A stretch of 64,000 nucleotides of DNA from Paraspadella gotoi (taxonomy: Eukaryota; Chaetognatha): NCBI GenBank assembly GCA_051294375.1, contig CM119265.1:13446124-13510123 (forward strand), given 5' to 3'. Below the pieces are notes generated by a model. It ran no database searches, was not told the DNA's origin, and saw only the letters and a program-made list of their open reading frames with translations. Numbering within the stretch: position 1 is the stretch's first letter; each line of letters opens with the position of its first letter. The position numbers and the translations under genes were made by a program. Of the stretch, positions 35,899 to 46,301 are shown piece after piece.

Positions 35899-37866
35899 AA
35901 ATTTCATAAATATTACTTTGCAAAAATAATAATAATACATAACTTTTTATACTTTTACTTCTTATACATTTACTAATAGTCCTAGTTTTTTATTAATTTT
36001 TAACTGACGGAATATATGGTATATTATGCGTTTTATTTCGAATTCAACAAGGTTGATTCAGTACATACAGGAGCATCAAAATATATGAAAAGCTTTGTAA
36101 AATAATAGTGTTAAGAGCAAATCATAATCAATTTACCATGGAGTTTAGTTCTAATAAGATGTTATTATTTAATTTATCCATTTTTACACATTTATTTCTG
36201 GGAAGAGAGAGAGAGAAAGTTTTGAAAAAAAACTTAAAGTATCTGCTATTTTTTAAGTATTACATTCGTTCAATCCGTACATAATACAAAAATCAGAAAG
36301 CGAGGGTCTTCCAAATTCACAAACGCTGAGAGAGAAAATGATAATCACCCGCGGGTTCCATTGTCGAAGAGAACCGAAGAACGACAAAAGCCGTTTGGTG
36401 AAAGCCTAATTGACTAAAAACGCTTAGGCTATGAAAAAAAAATGCTTTGTTGTTGTTTGAATTTTTGTCCGTGGATTTTCTATCAGATATTTGTTTAAAG
36501 TTAAAACGATAAGAAAACAATATCAAATTCCAAGAAACAGTAGTTTTAAGATTGAAAAATTAACACGTAGTTGCCTTTTGATTCATTGTTTTGTTTTATA
36601 TACAAATTAAATTGAATTTTCAATGCTGTTATTGTTCATTATTAGTCGCGCCATTGAAAAAGATTGACTGAAACAGAAGCGAAGACTTGCGAAGAAATGG
36701 GACGTTCACCGAATACGACGATAACGACGACAAAAGCGACGACGTCCCCGACGATCTCGCGTTTCTATGACGACCGAGAGACGACGACGACGACGACGTC
36801 TGAGGCAACTGAAACGGGAGATTTTTACGCGAGCGGGACGCGGTGTTAGTCACAGAGTGTGAGGAAGAAAGAAAAGGTTATAGTCTATAATAAGAGAGAG
36901 ACAAAACTGTTTAGATATTAAATAGTAATCTCATGAATTTATCCGGCGCAGTCGATATTCTTTAAAATAGACAAGATTTTTTTAAAATTTATACAATTTT
37001 TTTAAAAATTCTATGCTTCCAAAACTTTTGAAAATGCCTTCTAATATCATCACATGCACTACAAATGTAAGTTATTTTTTTATTTTCGTTAACATAGAGA
37101 AAAAGTGAAGAAAACACAAAAAACGTATTTTTTTATACATTTTTCTGTCATTATCTTTAGCTTAAATGATGATGAATTAAAAAACTATGTCGAAATATGT
37201 GGCAAGAAAAAAATACTTCTTTTTTTATTTTCTGCGCTTTTCTCTTTATTAACGAAAATACAAAATAATACTTAAAAATTCCGTTAGTACTTGCGATGCT
37301 ACATCATTAACCACAACATGAGTTGAATGCTGTTTTTCTTAATTAAGAAACGATAATCCTACAGAACCTAAGGTTGTCGTCAATTTTCTGACTGAAGTTG
37401 TCTCATTTTTCTCTCTTGGTTCGCGTGTGTACTTTTGGGGGAGTTTAGTTCGGATCGCTACTATTCTGTTTCTTAAATTTTTTTGACCAACAATGACGTA
37501 ATTTAAGTTCCATTTTTTCAAAAAACGGTAGAGTTGTGCTCTTCGTTTTCTCCGCTAATGAAATGGGTTTGGTTTTTTAATAAAAGTAATGATGATTTCC
37601 TTGCACAAAACGAAACAACAAATATTATCATTCAGCTTTAAAATTCTGTCAAAAGTGTCGATCTCGTTCGTGCCAAAACTTTTGCCAAAAGATCGAATTC
37701 TAAATTCCGATTTCATTTTTAGTCGGATCTGCTTATCAGCAGATTCCGACTCTATAATTCACTTTGTCGGTCCGTCGTCCCACCCCAAAATCTTGTCGGT
37801 AAATCATTATTATCATATCAGAACCTCAAATTATGATAAATTAAGCAGAAAAAAAATGATGTCTGC
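35899..37866. other. AT-rich non-coding stretch
   Basis: Mostly AT-rich. A GC-richer island at 36,664-36,849 has an open frame (Thr/Glu-rich, from (GAC)n DNA) that could be an exon, but it is low-complexity and unrecognised. Confidence 0.45.
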
Positions 37867-37912
37867 CGTCCGTCCGTCCGTCCGTCATCCGTCCGTCCGT
37901 CTGTCTGTCTGA
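37867..37912 (+). repeat. (CCGT)n / (CTGT)n microsatellite
   Basis: CCGT units with one interruption, changing to CTGT. Confidence 0.9.
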
Positions 37913-37984
37913 GTGGAAATGAGTTTGCATGAAAAAACGAGTCAAGTTGACTTAATTTTTATTATTTATGCTCACTCATAAATT

Positions 37985-38350
37985 AAAGTGAAAAAATGAT
38001 GAATTTGAAAAAATGATGCAAGTTAAAAAATTATGCAACTTGAAAAAACGATGCAAGTTAAAAAATTATGCAAGTTAAAAAAATGATGCAGGTTTAAAAA
38101 TTATACAAGTTAAAGTGAAATTTAATATGCTCACCAATTAGTAAAAATGAGCAATTTGAAAAATGATGAAGTTAAAAAATTATGCAGCTGAAAAAACGAT
38201 GAAGTTGAAAAAATGATTCAAGTTTAAAAAATGATCGAATTGAAAAATGATGAAAGTTGAAAAAATATGAGTTAAAAAAATGGAGCGAATTTAAAAAATG
38301 ATACCAGTTGAAAAAATGATGCAAATTGAAAAAATGGTTTAAGTTGAAAA
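37985..38350 (+). repeat. Degenerate about 19 bp tandem repeat (AAAAATGATGCAAGTT-like)
   Basis: Some eighteen imperfect units of the form GTTGAAAAAATGATGCAA, varying at several positions (ATGATG, ACGATG, TTATGC). No coding content. Confidence 0.75.
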
Positions 38351-38478
38351 ATAATAATAGAAGATAAAAAAATTTTTGTACTTTATTTATAGTAACAGTT
38401 CGGTTGAATCTGTTGCAAGTGATTTACATAATTGGCGCAGCCACTAGTTTGGTATGATGGTATAATGAAAATGGTACA

Positions 38479-38640
38479 ACCAATATAAAAATTATCCATT
38501 CATTTAATAAATAAGCTATCTTGCCCCTGACTTTGGACAGGCTTTTGGTGGTTTAAGGCCTCCATCACTCTTTACAAGATAATGACATAGCAGGTCCCTA
38601 CAAGCTTTCAATCAAGACTCTCTCACAGTCCCGTTTATTA
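38479..38640 (-). repeat. Right member of the inverted repeat pair
   Basis: Complement of 35,739-35,898 (see that entry). It lies about 285 bp upstream of the first ATG of LicD-like gene A. Confidence 0.75.
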
Positions 38641-38924
38641 CTCCCAGAGTACCTGGCTTCCCTATCATGAAGGTGTATAAAGTGTGTTATAATCAGTGTG
38701 TTATAATCAGTGCTGTTATAATCAGTTAGGATCATAAATTGAATGAATCATCGTGATTTATCATCTGATTAGCTGATTACCGCTTAATTATCGTAGGCAG
38801 ATCCGACATTGTTTGCTCAAACTTGTTTCGAGAAATTTTTGTCAAAAAACCTGTTCGAGCCTTTTTTATTCGACTCCGAGTTTTAAGCTCACGACCTAAA
38901 AATTCTCGATAAATCTATCCTTCC

Positions 38925-41765
38925 ATGGCCAAAAATCTTTTTAAAGCCTTGATTTTGCGAAAGCTGGTTGGCTGTTTCTTCATCTGGGCAAGTGAGTTGA
39001 TAATACCGCACTTTTGACATTCTTATTCAGGAGTTTTAAATTCACGAGTCGCTACGAATTTTTTTTTTTCTTTTTTCAGTGACGCTTTTCTTAATCAACA
39101 AAATTCTCGTGGATTATGTAGAAAGCGAAAAACGGAAACGTGAGTCGAAGGAAGAATCGGTGAGGGACGAGCCTCGCAAAATGTCGCCGACGCCTGTTCC
39201 TGTGCGAACGCCTTCTAGATTAGGTCGAAAAGCCGAAAGAGGATGAAATACTTTAAACTAAGAGTATAGCTATTCCACGCTAATGGTGGAAGGGCTCCGA
39301 GGGTGTAAAACCCGACGAGATGCCCGGGCGTTTTTTGTTTGTTTTTTTTTGGGGGGGGGGGCTCCGCAATGACTGAGACAAACCTGAAAGGGTAGTATTT
39401 ATCACAGGTCACACATTTGTTTTATATTAAGCTCACATATTATTCGATATAAAATGACGTTTAGACTCAAACAGTTAAAAATAAAGTTTGAATTATCATN
39501 NNNNNNNNNNNNNNNNNNNNNNNNNNNNNNNNNNNNNNNNNNNNNNNNNNNNNNNNNNNNNNNNNNNNNNNNNNNNNNNNNNNNNNNNNNNNNNNNNNNN
39601 NNNNNNNNNNNNNNNNNNNNNNNNNNNNNNNNNNNNNNNNNNNNNNNNNNNNNNNNNNNNNNNNNNNNNNNNNNNNNNNNNNNNNNNNNNNNNNNNNNNN
39701 NNNNNNNNNNNNNNNNNNNNNNNNNNNNNNNNNNNNNNNNNNNNNNNNNNNNNNNNNNNNNNNNNNNNNNNNNNNNNNNNNNNNNNNNNNNNNNNNNNNN
39801 NNNNNNNNNNNNNNNNNNNNNNNNNNNNNNNNNNNNNNNNNNNNNNNNNNNNNNNNNNNNNNNNNNNNNNNNNNNNNNNNNNNNNNNNNNNNNNNNNNNN
39901 NNNNNNNNNNNNNNNNNNNNNNNNNNNNNNNNNNNNNNNNNNNNNNNNNNNNNNNNNNNNNNNNNNNNNNNNNNNNNNNNNNNNNNNNNNNNNNNNNNNN
40001 NNNNNNNNNNNNNNNNNNNNNNNNNNNNNNNNNNNNNNNNNNNNNNNNNNNNNNNNNNNNNNNNNNNNTTAGACTCAAACAGTTAAAAATAAAGTTTGAA
40101 TTATCATATCATTTTTATTTCAGTCGGCGAAGACAGTAAATCGACAACGAAGACAAAGAAACCAAAAACGACAACGTCTTCAACAACAACAACTCCAACG
40201 AATCGCCGAGTCCCGCGACAAGATAACAGAACGGATTTTATCCCGCTCTGTTCTTGGAATAAAGAGGAACCGCTGTATCTGCCCGACCAGAAAGACGGAC
40301 TCGAACAACACTTCATCAGTTGGATGAACGATTGGGGAGTCTTCTACGTCCTTTGGAACGGGGTTCTACTCGGCGCTTACAGGTGACGAGGAAAAGTAAC
40401 AACTGGGAACTAATCAAAAAATCCTTGATGGAACGAGTTCTGAAGGCTAAAATTGTTTAAAAGAGAAAAACTTTAATTAGGCAAAAAAAAAAAACAACAA
40501 CAATTTTCGAGTAGGGTGAAAATGCCTCGGAAAGGTCCGCGTCACTACGTTAGTTAATAATTATTAAATCAAAATGTTATCACCGGCAGACATCACGGAA
40601 AAATCCCTCGCGATGGCGACATGGACATTCTGTTTCCAGTCTTTCTCAATTACATGACGGACGATTGCGACCTCGTTCGACGCCAAAGGCCGAAGGCGTT
40701 TCTCGTCGATCCCAAAACGGGTAATGAAACGATAATTCAGCTTAGGCAATGGTTGCTTGTGATACCGAAGAGTCATCGTGAAATCTCACCTGCTTGAAGT
40801 GGCTCAGGGGCCATTGGCCCTAAATTACCGCTACTCGGTGCCACTGCCTCTTTCGCGCTCACATTTTCGCTTTCCTGTCGTTATTAACAGCTTGCCAGGC
40901 ACACGTGATATGACTATCCAGCATAGGTGGTTGTGAAGCCGTTTCATGGCCCCCGCATGATGTGATATGTGATACCAGAGGCGCGGGGTATCTCACCAAC
41001 TGGCGTAGGGGCTGCGGACCCTCAGTGATCGCCTCCTGTCACTGAAATGTTTAGACCGGCTCCGTCACGTTTAAGCCAGAACAGGGATACCCAGTGGGTA
41101 CCCACTACCCAGGGACGCTCAGTTGAAACGAGTCTGAGGACAAACAGCAGTGAGGCAGCTTTAAGTCATGCTGCCACAATAGATCTATTCTATTGTAGGG
41201 GTACATAATTATATATTAAATTATATATTATATTTTTTACCGACATTAATTTTCCGTTCTCTCCCGTACGTATCACGTCGGACGTGGCCGTCTCCCGTTT
41301 CCAGGCAAGGAGGCCGATCACGCCCACCCGGACGAAGGATTTGAATCGCGCATCACGCTCTGCAACCGCACTCGCGCCTGGTGGGTCAACAATATTTCCG
41401 GTGTCTTTCAAAACCGCATAGATGCCACGGGGGCCAAGATGAACATCAAGCCTAGATCCTTTGGGGGATTCCGGATAACGTTCACAGTCAACGGGAAGAA
41501 CCTTGGCATCGACGTCGTCGTCAGCATCTGGGATCTCAATTTTTGGCGAGACGCGACACCTACGTGCAGATGCGACTATCGGGGCCAGCTGTCTCAGTGC
41601 TTCGAATCGTCGATGGCCGCGCTTATGAGGGACTATCAAGCGTCTGAGAAGCAACTGATGAACCCCCAGAAAAAATCCGTGAAGAACCCCAAGCATCCCC
41701 GATGGATCAAGGAAATTTTAGAAAAAGAAAAACTCGAAAAACGTAATAGTACAATTATGCAATGA
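38925..41765 (+). CDS. LicD/fukutin-like phosphotransferase A (5 exons)
   Basis: Proposed exons: 38,925-38,991, 39,080-39,223, 40,124-40,382, 40,590-40,720 and 41,305-41,765, giving about 353 residues with all phases consistent. A stronger donor at 39,139/39,140 (C|GTGAGT) is also in phase and would shorten the linker by 28 residues. A signal-anchor (about residues 6-33) and a Lys/Thr-rich stem predict a type II Golgi protein. The catalytic core reads LLGAYRHHGKIPRDGDMDI (about 152-170), which is the LicD/FKTN/FKRP pattern of LLG..R..G.IP.D.D.DI whose Asp residues bind metal and nucleotide. Downstream is GIDVVVSIWDLNFWRDATPTC with paired Cys. The family moves phospho-sugar or phosphocholine groups onto glycans. 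The substrate here is unknown. Intron 2 holds a 569-N gap. Gene B keeps an intron after the TPTCR codons that A lacks. AATAAA signals are at 41,858 and 41,909. Confidence 0.8.
39500..40068. other. Assembly gap (569 N) flanked by the same 39 bases
   Basis: TTAGACTCAAACAGTTAAAA and the next 19 bases occur immediately before the gap (39,461-39,499) and immediately after it (40,069-40,107). The gap may be a closed repeat or an unmerged overlap of length near zero. Confidence 0.9.
40780..41190 (+). other. GC-rich, hairpin-rich insert in intron 4 of gene A
   Basis: A block much richer in G and C than neighbouring introns, with several short palindromes (GGGCCATTGGCCC-like near 40,810; GATACC..GGTATC near 40,970-40,990; AGTGGGTACCCACT near 41,092). 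No homologous copy was found in the window and no frame is convincing. It is probably an inserted repeat of unknown type. Confidence 0.45.
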
Positions 41766-42355
41766 CCAAATTTCTAAATTTAACTTTAATTAAAATGCTA
41801 AAAGTGAGGAACGAACAACATTATACTAATGAACATTTATGTATAAAAAAAATTTATAATAAATTTTACAATTTACGCAGTAGGCCATATTTATACTAGT
41901 ACTAATCCAATAAATGTTTAAATTTCAAAACAGTTTTTTCTAAGATTTTTTTGCAGATTTGGATTCATCCTTCATTAAGTGGGTCAAAAATTAGAAAAAG
42001 CTACATTTTAAGCTGAAAATTAATTTTTTCTATATTAAATATAGTTTTTTTAATTTTTAACCCACTTAATGAAAGAATTTTTAAAAATGATTTATATTTT
42101 CTTCTATCAACTTTTGACGAGGAATTGAAATCTGCAATCAAAATTAAGAAAAGCCTATTTTGAAATTTTTTGTTTTTATAAGTTTTTATATATAAATATA
42201 GCCAACTGCGAAAATTAAAAAACATAAAATTAATTTTTTTCACAAATTAATGTTCACTGATGGTATGTTGTTCATAATTGACTTTTATAATTTCCGTATG
42301 TAACTTTCACTACGCTCAATGACCATAAAACTAGTGCTAAAATTATTACAGCATT
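41766..42355. other. AT-rich intergenic DNA between genes A and B
   Basis: Includes the AATAAA signals of gene A and an inverted repeat (AAGTGGGTCAAAAATTAGAAAA near 41,978 against TTTTTAATTTTTAACCCACTT near 42,046). No exon was seen. Confidence 0.5.
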
Positions 42356-42618
42356 CTTTTCCGAAAGTGCCCCCTTTTGTTACTGACACCTGAATATAAT
42401 TATAATTCTAATATTTTTTATCTTTATTTTTTTAAAAATATTTAACCTAATCCCTAATCATTAATCCTTAACCCAAATTTCAAACTTTATCCCCTATCCA
42501 AAACCCTTAACCAAATTTATAACCAAGTCCTTTACCTAATCTTCAAATTTAAAAACTTATTTTAATTTATTTTATTTTATTTTTAAGTTCAGCTGAAATT
42601 AGGCAACTTCTGAAAATA
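42356..42618 (-). mobile_element. MITE-like element with degenerate telomere-like core, copy 2
   Basis: Inverted ends are TTTTCCGAAAGTGCCCCCTT at the left and the complement of TTTTCAGAAGTTGCCTAATT at the right. They flank a core of degenerate CCTAAT/CCTTAA units (42,435-42,560). Ends and core resemble 58,810-59,141, in the opposite core orientation. No protein is encoded. Confidence 0.5.
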
Positions 42619-43682
42619 TGTCCAGTTTGTTTGCTCGTGTGGCTTTATAGTTAGTAATTATTAATTATTTATTAAAATTTTTTATAAAAAAACAAAAACC
42701 AATTTTCTTTGACTCCTGTAACACTGTCATTATAATCCTTCTTAATGTTTACTTTTGAATTCATCGTTATTAAATATATTGCATATTCAAAATCGTTATT
42801 TAGGTTTTTTGAACGTCATAGGCACGCACTGACTTTTGAGATTATAGTAAACAGTGCTGGCTAGCATGTGCGTATAAATTTTACAATATTATTGACATTA
42901 TACATTATATATATTAGAGATAGAACTTTACGATTGAAAGAACTGAGGTTCCCATCACACAGTAGATATAATTATAAATAAGCAAAGTCGAAGGATAATG
43001 GTAAAGTAAAAAATAGTAACCAAATAATAAAAAAAAGAAAGTAAATTAAAAATAAATAAATAAGTAAATAAAAAAATTCGGAATCATTCACCAGTATGAA
43101 ACTAAAAATATAAAATATTTATTCACTTTCTGTGGTACCGTCTCGTTTACGGGCCGCCGCCGCCGCTGACACCCCCAACTGCTGTCAAGAAGCAGGCCGA
43201 TTGACCGTTGTCGCCCACAATTTACGAAACTCCAGTTTTTCCGTTAACCCTCTCCCTTGCCTTTTTCGAATGAACCCATATAGTCACGTGCTTTATATTT
43301 TTATTAGTTAATGATATTTTTTTGTTGTTGTTGTTTTTTTTTATTTTTTTTCTTTTGTTTTTTGCATTTTTTTTGTACGTTTACTATTAGCCACCACAAA
43401 CTCTACTCTTTGAATCTGATAGATAGATTAGGCTAGAGTCTAGCAGCTTCATTACGTTAAGCGACCGAAATTACGCGATTTTTTTCTGCAAAGAAACGTT
43501 AACTACTTTGCATCATTAGCCTGCTTGGATTTATGAGAATCATAAATGCATTTTACACCGATTCGTCCGAGTACTCGAGTAAGTATTGTGTCGATTTTAA
43601 TTATAATTATGGACGAGGCTTTCGTGAGTGGTCCTAGTTCGTACTTCACATTAAAACCAAAATCTTTTTAATTTCTCTAACA
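42619..43682. other. AT-rich upstream region of gene B
   Basis: Contains TAAA-rich runs, a GCCGCC patch near 43,150 and a short T/TTG repeat near 43,320-43,375. No exon or clear promoter motif was seen. Confidence 0.45.
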
Positions 43683-45075
43683 ATGCAGTTCTCATTGAGG
43701 ACCGCAATCGGACTCGTCTTGCTTTTCATATTTTTTCTCCTTTTGGCAGGTTAGCTAAGAATAATAATGATAATAATTATGCTCTAACGGTTATTGTATT
43801 TCCTCGTTATTCTGATTCTTACTCCATTGCCTTAGTGAGAAAGTGTCTAACTAAAATTTTAAATGTCTTGATCTCCAGACCTCTTCGAAGATCGGCGGTT
43901 CGGGATGGAGTTACCGCCAAACGAGAGGCTGCTTCGTCCGATCCCTCCGATCTGCTCGTGGACTCTCGAGGAGCCGCTTTACCTTCCCGACACGAAAGAC
44001 GCCCGCGAACAAAATATCATCGCGTGGTTGAACGAATGGAACGTCGTCTACGCGGTGTGGGACGGTGTACTATTGGGCGCTTATAGGTGGGAAACTAATT
44101 TTATCATGTTAAAGTTATGATAAAATTGAATTAGATGCACGTAGGGTCGTTTGCGGAGAGTTGTAATTTCCTTGTCGCTCAATTTTTTCAGGCATCACGG
44201 GAAAATTCCGGGCGACGAAGATATGGACATAATTTTCCCCGTTTTTCTCAACTCCATGACGGACGATTGCGAAGAAGTGCGGATCAGACGACCCAAAGCC
44301 TTCGTCCTGGACCCTGCTACGGGTGAGTGACCGTGATGACTGTAAATTTTATCTGTAAAATTATTGTTCAAATTACCGCTTAGTTGAGGACGAACTTAAA
44401 ATTATTTAAGAGAAAAACCCAATTTGTAAGAGAAAATAGTTATAGAATCTTGACGGTTAATTTAATTCTCCAGATCAAGAGGCGGACCATGACAATCAGG
44501 ACAAAGACTTCGAACGCCGACTGCTGCTCTGCAATCAGACCCGGTACCAGTGGGTAGAGGTCGTCAAAGAGGCTTTTTTGCGCCGCATCAAAGCGACGGG
44601 AATGTCGGGAAAGATGTTCATCAGTCCCAGAAAATATGGAGGATTCCGGTTGCTCTTTGGGCACGAATCCGAGGGGTTCCTCGGCGTTGACGTCGTCGTA
44701 AGCATTTGGGACAAGAACTTTTGGCGGGACGCGACGCCCACGTGCAGGTATTCGTTTTAAGTTCGCTGGAGGTGCGACTCCAGTCATCCTACCTTTTTTT
44801 TCCTTCTATCTTTCATTCTTTCTTTCTTTCTTTCTTTCCTTTTTTTATTTATTTCTTTCTTAATTTTCTTCTTCCCTTTTCTTTTTTCTCTAAGGTGCAA
44901 CTATCGCGGTCAAATGGCGCAGTGCTACGAGTCAACGTTAGAAGCTCTGCAGCGCCTCTACGAAGCCACCACTCGTCAACTCATGACGCCTGATCGAAAC
45001 CCTAGGAAAAATATGCGCCATCCAATGTGGCGCAAAAAACTTGTGTCGATTGGACTAGGATCAAAAGGACTATAA
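43683..45075 (+). CDS. LicD/fukutin-like phosphotransferase B (5 exons)
   Basis: Exons 43,683-43,749, 43,879-44,086, 44,192-44,322, 44,474-44,747 and 44,895-45,075 give 286 residues in one consistent frame. Exon 1 is 67 bases and exon 3 is 131 bases, exactly as exons 1 and 4 of gene A, so the two are tandem duplicates. Residues about 4-22 form a signal-anchor (IGLVLLFIFFLLLA), with a short stem compared with A. The core reads LLGAYRHHGKIPGDEDMDI (87-105) followed by FPVFLNSMTDDC. The second half has GVDVVVSIWDKNFWRDATPTC and CNYRGQMAQCYE. It is probably a Golgi type II transferase acting on a phosphorylated glycan. Donor and acceptor sugars cannot be read from the sequence. It is the most complete member of the cluster. 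Alternative families with this core are fukutin, FKRP and LicD itself. Confidence 0.82.
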
Positions 45076-45312
45076 TGACAGATTGGGCGTTGGGCGTCAA
45101 ATGATCCTCTATGGATTTTACTTCTCGCGCCCACTAGTTTTTGTTTCAATTTTCGAACTATCTGGTTATTTCATCCATGTAATTAACTCTCCTTTAGATT
45201 AACAATAGAATTCTTCACAAAAAAGCATGATAGTTAGTTACTTGTATAATGGTATATTTTTACAATATAGTATCTTTATCTTGCATTGTTTGCCTCTTTG
45301 AAAAGAATACAG
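45076..45312. other. Gene B 3' flank
   Basis: AT-rich, no other feature. Confidence 0.4.
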
Positions 45313-45552
45313 TGAAGAGACAGTAATAATTATTATGTGTCAGTGGCAGAACCGTTCAATATAAGCATATAGCAGTCCCTGAGAATCTGAAGAGGCTGTA
45401 ACACCGTGTTACAGGCGGGATAAGCGCCCCGTCCCGCTTTACTGCTAGGCGACCACCGGGCTAGAACCCCGAACCTTTGGGTTGGGAGGCGAAAGACTTG
45501 CCTCCGGCACCAATGGCCGCTAGTGAACGGTTGGTAGATTTTAGTCCACCAT
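45313..45552 (-). mobile_element. tRNA-derived SINE, copy 2
   Basis: Second copy of 28,527-28,750, the better preserved in its tRNA-like part. The minus strand shows GCCGGAGGCAAGTC, then CGCCTCCCAACC and GGTTCGGGGTTCTAGCCCGG, which can form a T-arm (CGGG/CCCG stem) containing a B-box-like GGTTCTAGCCC. It lies between genes B and C. Confidence 0.7.
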
Positions 45553-46301
45553 GACAGGTTCATTTTTCGTTCTCATCAAACATGGATCCAACTCCGTCTA
45601 TATTGTTTCCGATGGTGAGCCGATTTTTTTAAAAATTAAGGTTGAATAATAATAACCTATCGTAAAATTTTGCATTCAATTGAGTTTTCAATTCTCATAT
45701 TTTACAGAGAACAGAATTTCACAAAATTGTGAAGCATTATTGCAAAGCTTACTTTTTGTTAATTCTGCATTTACTTATCGGTTTCTAAGACAGTTCATCG
45801 AACACTCATTTCCAAAATTTTTTCAAGTAATAATTGGATTGACTTTTTTATAGTTTTGTTGAGTTTAATAGGAATACCGCCCGCTCCTGACGACGTTCGT
45901 CAAGGTGTAATTGTAAAAGAAATTATTTAAGTTAATTGTTTTCACAGTTCTGTTCAAATAATTTTATAAAAGAAAAATATGTTGTTGGTGGGTCTTCTTT
46001 TAAAGTTCTCAATACTGAAGACTGAAGAGGGCCGATACCCAAGCCAGACGCTTACCCTCTCAGGTTCTTTGTTATCATTATAACCATTAACCAATATATG
46101 ATTAAATCAGAATATCAAGCTCTCTAATAAGGATAAGGAGAAGTGGAGGGCAGCTTTCACTAGAGGATGTTTCGAAACGTGACATTTTGAAAAACCGTTT
46201 GACCCAACGACGTAATCGCTGCAATTTCCAAGTGAGTATACGTGATGCGGCTGCTCACAGCTCAGCCATTCTAAAGACAATGTCGCCTTAAGTTGCAACA
46301 G
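45553..46301. other. AT-rich DNA upstream of the gene C remnant
   Basis: The membrane-anchor exon expected for a LicD-like gene was not found here, so gene C lacks a recognisable first exon. Confidence 0.45.

Noticed and set aside
37867-38350. CRISPR-like array
   Set aside because: Units are contiguous without unique spacers, in a eukaryotic intergenic setting.
45400-45530. Functional tRNA gene
   Set aside because: The T-arm-like part is good, but no complete acceptor stem pairs with it, and the sequence is a repeated element with a non-tRNA body.
45333-45563. Shared peptide SGHWCRRQV.. as a conserved small gene
   Set aside because: Both occurrences fall in the SINE. The similarity is repeat similarity, and frames end at unrelated points.
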